Source of the DNA: Liriodendron chinense
Lineage: Eukaryota > Streptophyta > Magnoliopsida > Magnoliales > Magnoliaceae
Length of the DNA stretch: 64,000 bases
Assembly: GCA_003013855.2 (NCBI GenBank)
Contig: ML058493.1
Location: forward strand, 620,001-684,000
Reading direction: 5' to 3'
The notes beneath the pieces were generated by a model, which made no database searches, had not been told where the DNA came from, and worked only from the letters and a program-made list of their open reading frames with translations. Within the stretch, counting starts at the first letter, position 1; each line of letters starts with the position of its first letter. The position numbers and the translations under genes are program-made. Positions 1 through 11,417 of the stretch are shown here, piece after piece.

Positions 1-240
1 TGCCGTTCAATCGACTTTCGATACCATTTTAGGAGATTTTCCCAAAAATGAATGACATACAGTCATTAGGTGAACCATAACAAAGGAAGCTTAGAGCATG
101 TCCTCACAACCTACAAGAGATTTTTCTTACCCTCAACGGCTTCTCCAAGGATGAAAATGGGAAATCAGTTGAAGGGGGTCAAAGCCCTCTCCTTGCTAAC
201 AAAAGAGAGCAGCATTTGTAAGTAGGGCTTTTGTTGTGCT
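1..240. other. Flank of Copia-1, no gene seen
   Basis: No coding region or repeat is recognised here. The last five bases (236-240, GTGCT) are the left target-site duplication of Copia-1; the matching copy is at 18188-18192. The stretch is therefore contiguous with 18188 onward in the pre-insertion genome. Confidence 0.6.
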
Positions 241-561
241 TGATGGGGTTTTCCTCCTCAGGTGTAGAGGAGAGAGTGGTGTAGCCCGGGTGTGGTCGGG
301 TGACCAAAATTCACTCGGAAGGACTGAAAAGTCACTAGACTGTTTTTGGAATAGTTGGACGCCCGATGGTCTGCTAACTGGGCGTCAACCATGTTGGGGC
401 GGGCGACCAAAATTCGGCAGAATTTACTCTAAACTCTCTGGACAGTTATTTGGTTGGTCGGGCAGCTCGACGGCTTAGGGTTGGGCGCCCAACCATGCGC
501 GGATTGCGAATCCACAGTTTCCTGTTTTGGTTTTAATTCCTCCGATTCTCTATTTAAGAGG
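241..561 (+). repeat. Copia-1 5' LTR, left part (U3)
   Basis: This matches the start of the 3' LTR at 17399 and carries the palindromic U3 module (about 294-500) and a TATA-like CTCTATTTAAG at 548-558. The LTR is split by the Athila insertion. The last five bases (557-561, AGAGG) are the Athila target-site duplication, so the Athila element landed only a few bases downstream of the TATA-like box. Confidence 0.9.
294..500 (+). promoter_or_regulatory. GC-rich palindromic U3 module, Copia-1 copy
   Basis: Degenerate copies of GGTCGGGCGCCCGACC are spaced through about 200 bp (for example GGGCGCCCAACC near 482-494) and alternate with AAATTC blocks and a TGGACTGTTTTT-like block. The TATA-like box lies about 50 bp downstream. 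The same layout occurs in Copia-2, Copia-3 and the Athila LTR. The regulatory role is inferred from position only. Confidence 0.5.
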
Positions 562-1861
562 TGTTGAGCTTCCAATTTATACATATTCTAATCCCATTTC
601 ATTACATTTTATGCATGATTTCTATGATTAAAGGACTAATCTAAAGCATGCTTGTGATTGTAGGAATAAGAGAGAGTTATTATGAATTTTATGCTAAAAG
701 GATCCTTTTGAACCACATCGAAGACTCCGAAAAGAAGCCTCGAAGAATCACTTCAAAAAGATCTGGATTGGCCAAAAGAAAACAAGATTCAGAGAACACA
801 ACAATCGGCCATCGGGTGCCCGACCATCACCTGGTCGGGCGCCTGAAATTCGGAGGATGTCTGTTGAACCTATTAGATGTTTCTGGACCTGATCGGGCGC
901 CCGACCAATACATGGTCGGGCGCCCGATATTCAAAAGTGAATTTATCAAAACACGCTGGACCGATTTGCAGTATGGTCGGGCACCCGACCAACACTTAAC
1001 CGGGCGCCTAACAACCGTAGTAAGTGCGTAACTTCTTACACAAATTTGAGGCGGTGAGTGGTTTTTACTATAAAAGGACACATTGGCATCCTTCCTAGGG
1101 CATCCTAGAAGAGTTCTAAGTCAGTGGGAAGCAAGGGAGATCATCGTGGAGCGACCGCAACTCTTTCAATTAGGGTTTTTTTTCTAGTTTTCTATGCTTT
1201 TGATTAGTTTTTCTTTTGTTTTTAGTTCAAGTATGACAATGCTTGGCTAAAACTTCTTAGCTAATGCTAAGAGGTGAAGCTTGTAGTTAGTTTTCATGAA
1301 GAAATCATTTAATTCAAGTACCCTTATTTAAAGTTTGGATTTTTAAGTTCTTTATGAGAGTTCAGTGTGCTTCGGACATGGGTTCCTTACAATTCTCTGA
1401 AATTATCATGTTTAGATTGATTAGATTCGAATTGTAATAACCCTAGAGCATACCATAGTCTCTTGGCATGGTTGTTACTTCGAAGGCTACATGTTTAAAT
1501 TCTATGTGCTTCATTAGAACTAGAATCTTATTTTCTGATTTAAGTCGGATTGTTTATGTTGAATACTTAATCTTCCAACTAGATGAGAGATAGAACTTCG
1601 GATCTAGTTTTGTTTATGCTTGGATGAATGAATTCGCATGGAACTACTACAAGTGAATCCTTAAGGCCTTAGTTCCATTTAATTAATAGATTTTTACAAA
1701 AGTTACTATTTTTACTTAGTTTATGAAATCAAACTTCAAAATTGTTAAATTCAAAGTCACTAGAATAGTTTGAATTAGTTTACCCTAATTCCCTATGGAT
1801 CGACCTTGGTCTTATCGAGTTACTACTGCATCTCAAGTATTGCACTTGAGGCGAGCGAACA
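562..1861 (+). repeat. Athila 5' LTR (1300 bp)
   Basis: The repeat starts TGTTGAGCTTCC and ends GAGCGAACA, with close similarity to 8746-10061. It includes the palindromic module (811-1009), a TATA box CTATAAAAGG at 1068-1077, and an AT-rich downstream half. Confidence 0.93.
811..1009 (+). promoter_or_regulatory. GC-rich palindromic U3 module, Athila copy
   Basis: Copies of the 16-bp palindrome are seen at 811-825, 832-842, 891-906, 913-927, 975-990 and 999-1009. Some are exact over 12-15 bp. They lie 60-260 bp upstream of the TATA box at 1068. The corresponding block in the 3' LTR is at about 8991-9187. A role as an enhancer or silencing target is inferred. Confidence 0.55.
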
Positions 1862-1867
1862 AGTTTT

Positions 1868-1885
1868 TGACGCCGCTGCCGGGGA
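1868..1885 (+). promoter_or_regulatory. Athila primer-binding site
   Basis: TGACGCCGCTGCCGGGGA lies six bases after the LTR end. It matches the TGGCGCCGTTGCCGGGGA type (tRNA-Asp) of Athila elements at 16 of 18 positions; the two differences are both transitions. Confidence 0.8.
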
Positions 1886-2141
1886 CTCTAAGTTAAACGG
1901 TTCTAAATTATTTTAGTGGTTATAGAGTAGAAGTAGTTAGGTTTTACTATTTTCCTAGTACTAGTTTTTTTGGATTTTAGAACTAACAATGTTTGTTTTG
2001 TTTTGTAGAAAGTTCTTCTAGTTCAAACAAATCGGGTACTATCCTTTCAACTTGAACTCTTTCAATTTTCAGTTTTTAGAATTTTATTTTATTTCAGATT
2101 TTCTTTTTAGGACTTAGGATTGGTTTAAATTTTGGATTCTG

Positions 2142-3480
2142 ATGTTTACCAGTTGGGAATGTGACCACAACAATCGTCTCCAAACCGAAGGTAGTTTAGT
2201 TGGACCACTCTCCGTTCATAAACGAGTCCGAAAATTCGTAGAACATTGTGTAAGTTCGAGAAGTATGGATCAAACTCCATTAGCGAATCCTCCCCACCCT
2301 ACTCCAACTACAAACGCAAGTCATAAGGGAGTGGGAGAGAATGAGGTGCGCAATGCTCATCCAATGAGATCTTTACGTGACTACTTACAACCGACACGTA
2401 CAACTACACTTTCTTACGTGGTCTTACCAACCACCGGGGGGAACATTGATATAAAGCCGGGGGTAATTCACCCTTTGTCAAAGTTCCATGTGCTAGATTC
2501 TGATAGCCCATATCTACACCTAAAAGAGTTTGATGAAGTTGTTGCTACCTTGCAATACAACAATGTGTCATGTGTCAAAGGATGTCATCAAACTTTGATT
2601 GTTTCCCTTCTCATTGAAAGAAAGAGCCAAATGATGGCTCCACTCTCTTAGACCACACTCGATAGGGACATGGACTGAGATGACCCAGGAATTCTTGAAA
2701 AAGTTCTTCGCGGCTCATAAAACTAACACCTATTCGAATATCTATAATGAACTTTATGGGAAAAGAGGGTGAGTCATTCTTTCAAAGTTGGGAATGGTTT
2801 AAGGAACTCTTACTCACTTGCCCATATCATGGATATGAAAGTTAGCATATTATCAACTTCTTTTATGATGAATTAAATTCTAACATGCGCCAATTTGTAA
2901 AGATGATGTGCAATGACGAGTTCATGAGCAAAAATCCAGATGAGGCATGGAGTTACTTGGACATGTTGGCCTAGAATGCCCAATCTTAGGATACCTCAGA
3001 CAAGTCTAGTAACCTTAAGCCTCCTCAACAAAAAGAGAAAGGAGAGATTTACATCCTTAAGGAGGAAGATGATGTTAATGCAAAGCTAGCCAACCTCACA
3101 AGAAAAGTCGAGGCCATGGAATTTAGTAAGAGTAGAGTTTCTAAGTCCACAGAAGCCATTAAGAACATATGCGAAATTTGTGCCGCTAATATACACTCTA
3201 CGCAAGATTGTCTCACACTTCCTGCATTGCAAGAAGTGTTACAAGAGCAAGCGAATGCCACATACAAGTATCAAAGTCCTTTTAATGGACTGGTAGGTAA
3301 CACGTACAACTCTACTTAGAAAAATCACCCAAATTTCAGTTGGAAGAATGATCCCACAGGTAATCCTATCAACTCTCAAGGAGGGCCACCCATGCAAAAT
3401 ATGGCCCCACCTCAATTCTCAATGGAGGATACTTTAAAGGCGTTTATAGCAAGGGCAAATGCAAATTAATCAATTAAATC
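2142..3480 (+). pseudogene. Athila gag remnant
   Basis: The longest open stretch (2142-2651, 169 residues) contains the Athila-like block RSLRDYLQPTRT, followed by KPGVIHPL and SPYLHLKEFDEV, all typical of Athila capsid. Similarity continues out of frame to about 2990 (a GTWTEMTQEFLKKFF-like stretch near 2670-2710 and a PDEAW-like motif near 2938). A cysteine-containing block (ICEICAA, about 3170) follows. Stops and frameshifts break it, so no functional capsid is expected. Confidence 0.75.
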
Positions 3481-4860
3481 AGCAAATGTTCCAAGAGCTA
3501 AAAACATCGGTTAATGAGATTAAGGGATGCTTGAATGGTAGGGAATGGATCTTTCCGGCCCCACCTTAGCCTAATCCTAAACAATCACATGAAATAAGCA
3601 TCCTTAATCTTCCCAACCAACATGTGGAGTAAGAAAAATCCATCATCACTCTTAGAAGTGGTAAACATATTAACAAATCTATTCTGGTGAAGGCTGACAA
3701 GCCTAATGATCCAGGTAAATTCTGAAAATGAGGACGGATTTAACTCAGCCCCACAAGAAACAGAACGCGTTTATAAGCCCATAGCACCATTCCCTTCGAG
3801 ATTGGTTGCTCCAAAATCTCTACCAAACTCTCATGACATTCTAGAGATTTTCCGACAAATTAAGATCAACATTCCATTGCATGACGTCATTAAACAAATT
3901 CCCTCTTATGTCAAGTTTCTAAAGGACTTATGCACAACCAAACGCAAATATAATGTGCAATAAAAGGCCTTTTTTAATGAGCAAGTGAGTAGTCATTTTT
4001 ACCCAAAAGACCCCCAAAATATAAGGATCTCGGTAGTTCCACAATCTCTGTATCATTGGAGATTATCGGATTGAGCGTGCATTGCTAGATTTGGGGGCAA
4101 GTGTAAATTTGATCACATACTCAGTATACGAGCAATTGGACCTTGGTGAATTGAAACCCACCAAAACCACATTGCAACTCGCTAATAGATCCATCCGTAT
4201 ACCGAGAGAGATGGTTGAGGATGTATAGGTCCAAGTCGACAAATTCTATTACCCAGTGGATTTTATTGTCTTAGACACGCAACTGGTTATGGATTCTAGT
4301 ACTCAAATACCGGTAATTTTAGGCCGCCCATTCTTGGCTACATCAAACGCAATTATTAATTGTCAGAATAGGGTGATGTAATTGTCATTTGGGAATATGA
4401 CATTGGAAGTAAACGTGTTCCATATGTGCAAAAAGCAAAGGAATGGGGAAGGATGATGAGCTCTTTAAGGTAAACATGCTTGAATCCTTTAAAGAAGAGG
4501 AGCTCCTCCAACTTGAACTACTAGAAAATTTGGAGACATGCTTGGCACACTTTGAAAATTTTAAGGATCCCATCTTGAGTAATATTATGCAAACATTGAG
4601 TAGTGAGAAATCGGTAGTTAATATTAACCGGTGGAGGCCTCATTTTGAAAGATTTCCACCAACCACATCAAAGCCTCTACCGTCTAATATCAAACTGCCA
4701 AAGCTTGACCTTAAACCTTTACCATCCGAGCTGAAATACGTATATTTAGGTCAAGAGAAAACATTCCTAGTTGTCATTGCCTCTCACCTAGGAAAAGACC
4801 AAGAGCTCAAGTTGATTGAGCTACTCAAAGAACATAGGGGAGCCATAGGTTAGACAATAG
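3481..4860 (+). pseudogene. Athila gag C-terminus and protease remnant
   Basis: An aspartic-protease core is readable at about 4075-4380. The catalytic site is DLGAS (Asp codon 4088-4090), followed by an Athila-like region ending ILGRPFLAT near 4318-4341. A TAG interrupts it near 4226. Open segments 3706-3963 and 4443-4853 (136 residues) are flanking linker sequence toward RT. It is inactive as it stands. Confidence 0.7.
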
Positions 4861-6320
4861 CGGACCTCAAAAGGATAGACTCTTCGGTTTATACTCACTG
4901 TATACACCTTGAAGAGAATGCAAAAATGACTAAACAACCTCAAAGAAGGTTAAATCCAAACATGATGGAGGTTGTCAAGGCCGAGGTGTTAAGGCTATTG
5001 GATGTGGGTATCATCTACCCCATCTCGAATAGCCAATGGGTGAGTCCTACCTAAGTTGTCCCTAAGAAGTTCGGTATTACCATTGTTGAGAACACTAACA
5101 ATAAGCTTATACCGACTAGAGTAACCATCGGTTGACGTATGTGCATAGATTATCGGAAGCTAAACACAATCACTAGGAAGGACCACTTCCCTCTCCCATT
5201 CATGGATCAAATTTTGGAGAGGTTAACGGGTCACTCTTATTATTGCTTCCGCGATTGCTACTCTAGCTATAACCAAATTGAGATAGCCCCGAAAGACCAA
5301 GAGAAGACTACTTTTACATGCTCGTTTGGCACCTTCGCATATCGAAGGATGCCATTCGGACTATGTAATGCACCCGCCACATTCCAACGATGCATGTTTA
5401 GTATTTTCTCAGACATGGTGAGTGAATTTCTCGAGGTATTCATGGATGATCTTTTTGTTTTTTGTTGTACTTTTGATGAGTGCCTTAGTCACTTGAAGTT
5501 GGTCTTAAAAAGGAGCGAGGAGAAGAACCTTGTTTTAAACTGGAAAAAGTGTCATTTTATGATACAAAGAGGAATAGTCCTTAGACATATCATCTCGTCC
5601 AATGGAATAAAGGTAGATCGGGCCAAAATCGATATCATTTTCAATCTACCACCACCCAAAATCATACGCAATGTGCGGTCCTTCTTTGGACACGCGGGTT
5701 TTTATAGAAGGTTCATAAAGGATTTTAGCCATATCTCTAAGCCCTTATGCAACCTTCTCCAAAAAGAGAACCAATTCAAGTGGAGTGCCGAATGTCAATT
5801 AGTTTTTTCAAAGCTAAAAGACATGTTGACAACTACTCCTATCATGTAACCATCGGATTGGTCCATCCCTTTTGAGTTGATGTGCGACGCGAGTGATTAT
5901 GCTATTAGGGCGGTGCCATGCCAAAAGAGGGATAAGAAGCCCCACATTATCTACTATGTGAGTAGGACCTTGAATCCTGCCCAAGTCAATTACTCGACTA
6001 CGGAGAAGGAGCTCCTAGCTGCCATTTTTGCCTTAGGACAAGTTCAAGCCTTACTTAATAGGATCCAAGTTCAGGTCATTGTTTATACGGATCATGTGGC
6101 AATGAAACACCTTCTTTCTAAGAATGATGCTAAGCCCCGTTTGCTTAGATGGATCCTACTCCTTCAAGAATTCGATTTAGAGATCAAGGACAAGAAGGGA
6201 GTAGAGAACATGGTGGCAGATCATCTATCCCCCCTAGTTCTACCCAATTCCATTGACGAATCACCTATTGAGGAATCATTCCCTAATGAACAACTCTTTG
6301 TTGCTATGCATCCACCATAG
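4861..6320 (+). pseudogene. Athila reverse transcriptase and RNase H remnant
   Basis: The RT region at 5139-5849 (236 residues) keeps CIDYRKLN, FGLCNAPATFQRCM, the active site as FMDD (5439-5450; FMDD rather than YxDD is usual for Athila), and GHAGFYRRFIKDFS. After a stop, RNase H is open at 5877-6320 (147 residues) with CDASDYAI and YSTTEKELLAAIFAL. Stops near 5055, 5134 and 5848 separate the parts. Confidence 0.88.
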
Positions 6321-7570
6321 TACACTAACATAGCAAATTATCTTTCTACAGGTGCAATGCCGACTCATTAGACTGCGTAGGATAAACGAAAATTTCTAAA
6401 GGAAGTGAGCAGGTTTTTCTGGGATGAACCATTACTTTTCAAATATTGTCCAGATCAAATACTTAAGAGATGTGTCCCTGATGATGAACAAAATTATGTC
6501 ATCTCCTTTTGTCATAATCAAGCTTATGGGGGTCATTTTTCCGCGAAGAAAATCACTGTAAAAATTTTGCAGTGTAGTTTTATTGGCCTACTTTATTTAG
6601 AGACACCCACGAGTTTTGCAAAGCATGCGAGCGCTGTCAAAAGCTAGGAGGATTGTCCCGTCGAAATATGATGCCTCTTAACCCAATTCAACATCTTGAA
6701 GTCTTCGATTGTTGCGACATTGATTTCATGAGACCAGTTCCCCTCATCTTTTGAACATGTCTACATATTGCTTGAAGTAGACTATGTCTCCAAGTGGATA
6801 GAGGTTATTATATGTAGAACCAACGATCATCGTACGGTTCTAAAGCTCCTCAAAGAAAACATATTTTCCAGATTTGGAACGCCTTAAGCCATCATTAGTG
6901 ATGGTGGTTCTCACTTTTGCAATAGGCCTTTTGAAGCCTTAATGAAGAAATGTGGCATTAGATATAAAGTGAGTACCCCATACCACTCACAGACAAGTGG
7001 GCAAGCTAAAATTTCTAATCGAGAAATCAAACAGATTTTAGAGAAGACGGTGAAGCCAGATCGCAAAGATTGGTCGTTGAGATTGTCGATGCTCTTTGAG
7101 CTCACTGCACCGCTTATAAGATGCCCATTGGAATGTCTCCATATAGACTTGTCTATGGAAAGGCTTGTCACTTACCTGCGAAACTTGAACACAAAGCCTA
7201 TTAGGCAATTCGGGCATTGAACTTCGACCTTGACAAGGCTATCTCGCTTCGCAAATTCCAATTGAATGAGCTTGATGAAATCCAGAACAATGCTTACGAG
7301 AACTCGAGGATTTACAAGAGTAGGATGAAAGCCTTTTATGACAAACACATCTTCAGGAAATCTTTCCATGAAGGTCAGAAAGTTCTCTTGTACAATTCCC
7401 GACTTCATCTTTTTCAGAAAAATTGAGATCTCGATAGACCGGCCCATATATTGTTAAAGAAGTTTTTCCTCATGGGGTTGTCGAGATAAAAAATGCGGCG
7501 AATGATAACTGTTTTAAAATAAACGGACAACACCTTAAATCATTCGTTGAGAAATTTGATTCAGAGGATA
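6321..7570 (+). pseudogene. Athila integrase remnant
   Basis: Pieces of the integrase zinc-binding region (YGGHFSAKKI, about 6520) and catalytic core (DIDFMRPV about 6717; ISDGGSHF about 6892; SGQAKISNREIK about 6994) are present. In the last motif, where the catalytic Glu normally sits, the codon at 7008-7010 is AAA (Lys). Several stops and frameshifts occur, so it is inactive. Confidence 0.78.
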
Positions 7571-8745
7571 TGTCTATCACTCTGAACGATCTTGTGTATC
7601 ATGATAATTGATCTCCTAGTCTGACGGAGGTATAGAGTAGATTAGGTTTAGCTTGTTTTTTTGTTTTATTACTTTAGTAGATTTTGATACTGGAGGTAGA
7701 CTTCCATGATCGACTCTATCAGGTACTTCCGTTCTTAGTCTCTTTTATTGTTCTCATATTCATGCTTATCGCATATTTTTTTACATTGAGGACAATGCAA
7801 GATTTGGTTGGAGGTGAGATTCCTCGAATCTAACAGTTTGTAGACATTTCGAGCATAATTTTGTAGAAAATTTTTAATTTTTCTGAAACATCAAAACTCT
7901 TTTAGAAAACTTGGTTTCTATGCACTTGCGATGTCTTGAGTATGAAAGAATGAAGGATGAACCGATATGATTTTGAAATTTCTAAATTAATTTAAACATA
8001 ATAGTTTTATATTTGAATCTCCCTATTTATATGATCAATAGAACATTTGAACACTTTTGAGTCTCGTTCACGTCACACAATTCTCATGGTTTGAAGGGAT
8101 TATTCGATTTGTGGATTGGGTAGATTGAAGATTTAGAGTGTTTAAGAACCAAGCCGGGGAACTTTGTCCATCCTTGTTCATGTAAAATGAGTGAAAAGAA
8201 CAAAAAATATAGATTTTTAAAAATCCTATCTAATTTGTATGAAAAGAAAAGAAAAGAAAGTATGGGTAGTATTGAATATTTGTGAAAAAATTCTAAAAAG
8301 GGCTACCTATTACCAACCAGGGGATGGTCTACCTGTAACCAAAGCTAGAAATGAGAAGTAGTGTGAAAGCCGTCGAAGGAACGGTAAGGCAAATTCTTGT
8401 CATAGGCAATTGGTGATTCTATAGAGTTTTAGATCTTTAGTTTAGCTGATTTACGAAGAAGGTAATCCTGAGAAGTCATGAGATGAATATGCACAATGCA
8501 CACTAGACCATACATGTTCGGATTCATCTATTTGTCAATAAATCGGTGGAGATTCTATGTGAACACTCATTATGCTTGGAAAGTTTAGGACTTCAATTTC
8601 TCATCATTTAGCTATTCTGAATCTTACACTTGCATGTCTCGAAGTTTATAGAAACATAGTTTCTGAAAGAGAGTTGAGTTTTGGAAAGTTGGATTTGTTT
8701 CACGCATATTTTGCTTGGGACTAGCAAAATGCTGGTTGGGGATTG
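7571..8745 (+). other. Athila post-pol non-coding spacer
   Basis: This AT-rich stretch lies between integrase and the 3' LTR and contains no ORF over 60 codons. Env-like ORFs described in some Athila relatives are absent. A weak purine-rich tract (GGTTGGGGAT) directly precedes the 3' LTR and is the likely polypurine tract. Confidence 0.6.
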
Positions 8746-10061
8746 TGTTGAGCTTCCAATTTATACATACTCTACCTCTATTTCATTATATTTTATGCAT
8801 GATTTCTATGATTAAAGGACTAATCTAACACATGTTTGTGATTGTAGGAATGAGAGAGAGCTATTATGAATTTGATGCTAAAATAATCCTTTTGAACCAC
8901 ATTGAAGACTTCGGAAAGAAGCCTCAAATAATCACATTAAAAAGACCTGGATTGGCTATAAGAAAATAAGATTCAGAGAACACAACAATCGGCCATCGGG
9001 CGCTCGACTGTCACTTGGTCGAGCGCCTGAAATTCGGAGGATGTCTGCTAAACCTGCTGGACCTGACCGGGCGCTCGACCAATACATGGTCGAGCGCCTA
9101 ATATTCAAAAGTGAATTTATCAAAACATGCTGGACCGATTTGCAGTATAGTCGGGCGCCCGACCAGCACCTAACCGGGCGCTCGACGACCGTAATAAGTG
9201 TGTATCTTAGTATGCAAATCTAAGGTGGTGAGTGATTTTACTATAAAATGACACCTTGATATCCTTCCTAGGGCATCCTAAAAGAGTTCTAAGTTCATGG
9301 GGAGCAAGGGAGATCATCGTGAAACAACTGCAACTCTTCCAACTAGGGTTTTTTCTAATTTTCTATGCTTTTAATTAATTTTTCTTTTGTTTTTAATTCA
9401 AGTATGACAATGCTTGGCTAAAACCTCTTAGTTAAGGCTGAGAGGTGAAGCTTGTAGTTAATTTTTATGAAGAATTCAGTTTAATTCAAGTACCTTTACT
9501 TAAAATTTAGATTTTTAAGTTATAGTTTGAATAAAGTTGGTATTTTTTGATGTTTTATGAAAGTTCATGTGCTTCGAACATGGGTTCCTTGCAATTCTCT
9601 GAGACTATAATGTTTGGATTGATTAGATTCGAATTGTAATAACCCTAAAGCATACCATAGTCTCCTGGCATGGTTGTTACTTCGAAGGCTACATGTTTAA
9701 ATTCTATGTGCTTCATTAGAACTAGAATCTTATTTTCTGATTTAAGTGGGATTGTTTATGTTTGAATGCTTAATCTTCTAACTAGATGAGAAATAGAACT
9801 TCGAATCTAGTTGTGTTTATGCTTGGATGAATGAATTCACATGGAACTACTACAAGTGGATCCTTGAGGCCTTAGTTCCATTAATTAATAGATTTTTATA
9901 AAAGTTACTATTTTTACTTAGTTTATGAAATCAAACTTCAAAATTGTTAAATTCGAAGTCGTTATAATAGTTTGAATTAGTTTACCCTAATTCCCTATGG
10001 ATCAACCTTGGTCTTACCGAGTTATTACTACATCGCAAGCCTTGCACTTGACGAGCGAACA
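8746..10061 (+). repeat. Athila 3' LTR (1316 bp)
   Basis: This pairs with 562-1861, with the same TGTTGAG start and GAGCGAACA end. It contains the palindromic module at about 8991-9187 and a TATA box at 9241-9249. The two LTRs differ at many scattered positions and short indels, so the insertion is not very recent. Confidence 0.93.
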
Positions 10062-10066
10062 AGAGG

Positions 10067-10112
10067 TTCCAAATCGGGATTAGGAAATCCCAATAGGTTG
10101 TTTACACGTCCA

Positions 10113-10155
<43 letters not shown>

Positions 10156-10550
10156 AGCTTGTTGAAAGAGGAGGTTTTGCTTGTGAAGGTGATTCACGGT
10201 GCAATTGACGTCTCGGCTCTTCAATGTCCTGGTACTTGGTGAGATCTCTCGGTTTCTAGTCCTTTTATTATTTATCTACTCCTGCATGAGTGAAGAAGGT
10301 TTGATCCAAGCGAGTTGTGCTTGTCATCGATTGTAATAGTTCTCTTTCATAGTAGATTGTTGATCTGGACTAGGTCCCGTGGTGTTTTACCTCTAGGAGG
10401 GTTTTCCACGAAAAATCTCTTATGTCATGTAATTTATGATTTGATTTAGTTCACTGCTTTATCATATCCCATAATTCAAGTAGTTTTTTTTGGGGGGGGG
10501 GGGGGGGGGGGGGGGGCGAGATCCTAAGGTTTTGTGAAACACACACAACA
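10067..10550 (+). repeat. Copia-1 5' LTR, right part
   Basis: This continues the Copia-1 LTR after the Athila insertion, matching about 17738-18187. It holds a (GA)n tract at about 10115-10152 and a run of 25 G at 10492-10516; the 3' LTR has only five G there. It ends ACACACAACA at 10550, directly before the PBS. Confidence 0.9.
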
Positions 10551-10554
10551 AAAG

Positions 10555-10566
10555 TGGTATCAGAGA
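10555..10566 (+). promoter_or_regulatory. Copia-1 primer-binding site
   Basis: TGGTATCAGAGA lies four bases after the LTR end. TGGTATCAGAGC is the initiator-Met tRNA PBS usual for Ty1/copia elements. Confidence 0.85.
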
Positions 10567-10606
10567 GTTCGAGTTGTTTGATCAGAAGTGGGATCGGTTC
10601 TGAATT

Positions 10607-11417
10607 ATGGAAGGTGGCTCATCAAGCATGATTAGCCTCAATGGGTTTAACTGGACCATATGGAAGGTTAAGATGGAGGACTCGCTTTATTGCAAGAACT
10701 TGTATGCTCCAATCATAGGCATATCAGCGAAGATAAAAGATATACTAAATGATGATTGGAAGAAGTTGGACCGGAAGGCAATGAGGTTCATTAGACAATG
10801 GTTGGATGATTCGGTGTTCCACCATGTGTCTACGGAGACCTCAGCCTCTATCCTATGACAGAAATTACAAGGGTTGTATGAGAGGAAGACAGCTGGCAGT
10901 AAGATCTTTCTGATTAGAAGACTTGTAAATCTCAAGTTCAAAGATAATGGTTCTGTGGCTGAGCACATGAATGAAGTCAGCAATACTATGACATCTCTCC
11001 GCTATGAAGATGGTCCTGGACAATGAACTACAGGCTTTAATATTATTTAGCTCATTGCCTAATAGTTGGAAAACATTGGTAGTGTCTCTAAGTAACTCCG
11101 CACCAGACAGAAAGATGTCCATGGAGTAGGTAATGAGTTGTCTCTTCAATGAGGAGACAAGGAGGAAGTCTCAAGGTTCTACTCAGCAAGAGGCCCTTGT
11201 AACACAGGATCGGGGAAGAGGAAAGAATAGAAAGGGCAGAAAAGCTCAAGATAAATCAAGAGGCAAGTCTAATGTTAGGAGAGATGTTGAATGTTAGAAC
11301 TGTGGCAAGAAGGGCCATTATAAAAGTGAATGTCACAAGAAAGAGGATCAGAAAGGAAAATCGAAGGAAAAAGGTGATGAATCAAACTTTACTGCAATCG
11401 CCTCCGATGCCGACGTT
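10607..11417 (+). pseudogene. Copia-1 gag remnant
   Basis: The start is chosen at the ATG of 10607; the same ATG context occurs in Copia-2 (31658). The N-terminal block (NWTIWKVKMEDSLYCKNLY) is typical of TNT1/Tork capsids. A frame break occurs near 10860. A CCHC zinc knuckle is readable at about 11292-11334, but its Trp codon is TAG (11295-11297). A TAG (about 11127-11129) also occupies the same codon as a TAG in Copia-2 (32181-32183). Confidence 0.82.

Larger units (their letters stand above)
562..10061 (+). mobile_element. Athila-type Ty3/gypsy retrotransposon nested in Copia-1
   Basis: The LTRs begin TGTTGAG and end GCGAACA (562-1861 and 8746-10061), flanked by the perfect TSD AGAGG (557-561 and 10062-10066). 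A PBS resembling the tRNA-Asp type used by Athila elements follows the 5' LTR. Gag, protease, RT-RNase H and integrase remnants occur in gypsy order in several frames with many stops. The Athila assignment rests on the PBS, the DLGAS protease site, the FMDD active site and gag/RT wording typical of that lineage. No env-like ORF was found in the 1.1 kb between pol and the 3' LTR. Confidence 0.93.

Noticed and set aside
236..478. 80-codon open frame in the Copia-1 LTR
   Set aside because: Lies inside U3; wording matches translated palindromic LTR sequence, no domain.
7571..8745. Env-like gene of Athila
   Set aside because: No ORF over 60 codons and no signal peptide or membrane segment visible.
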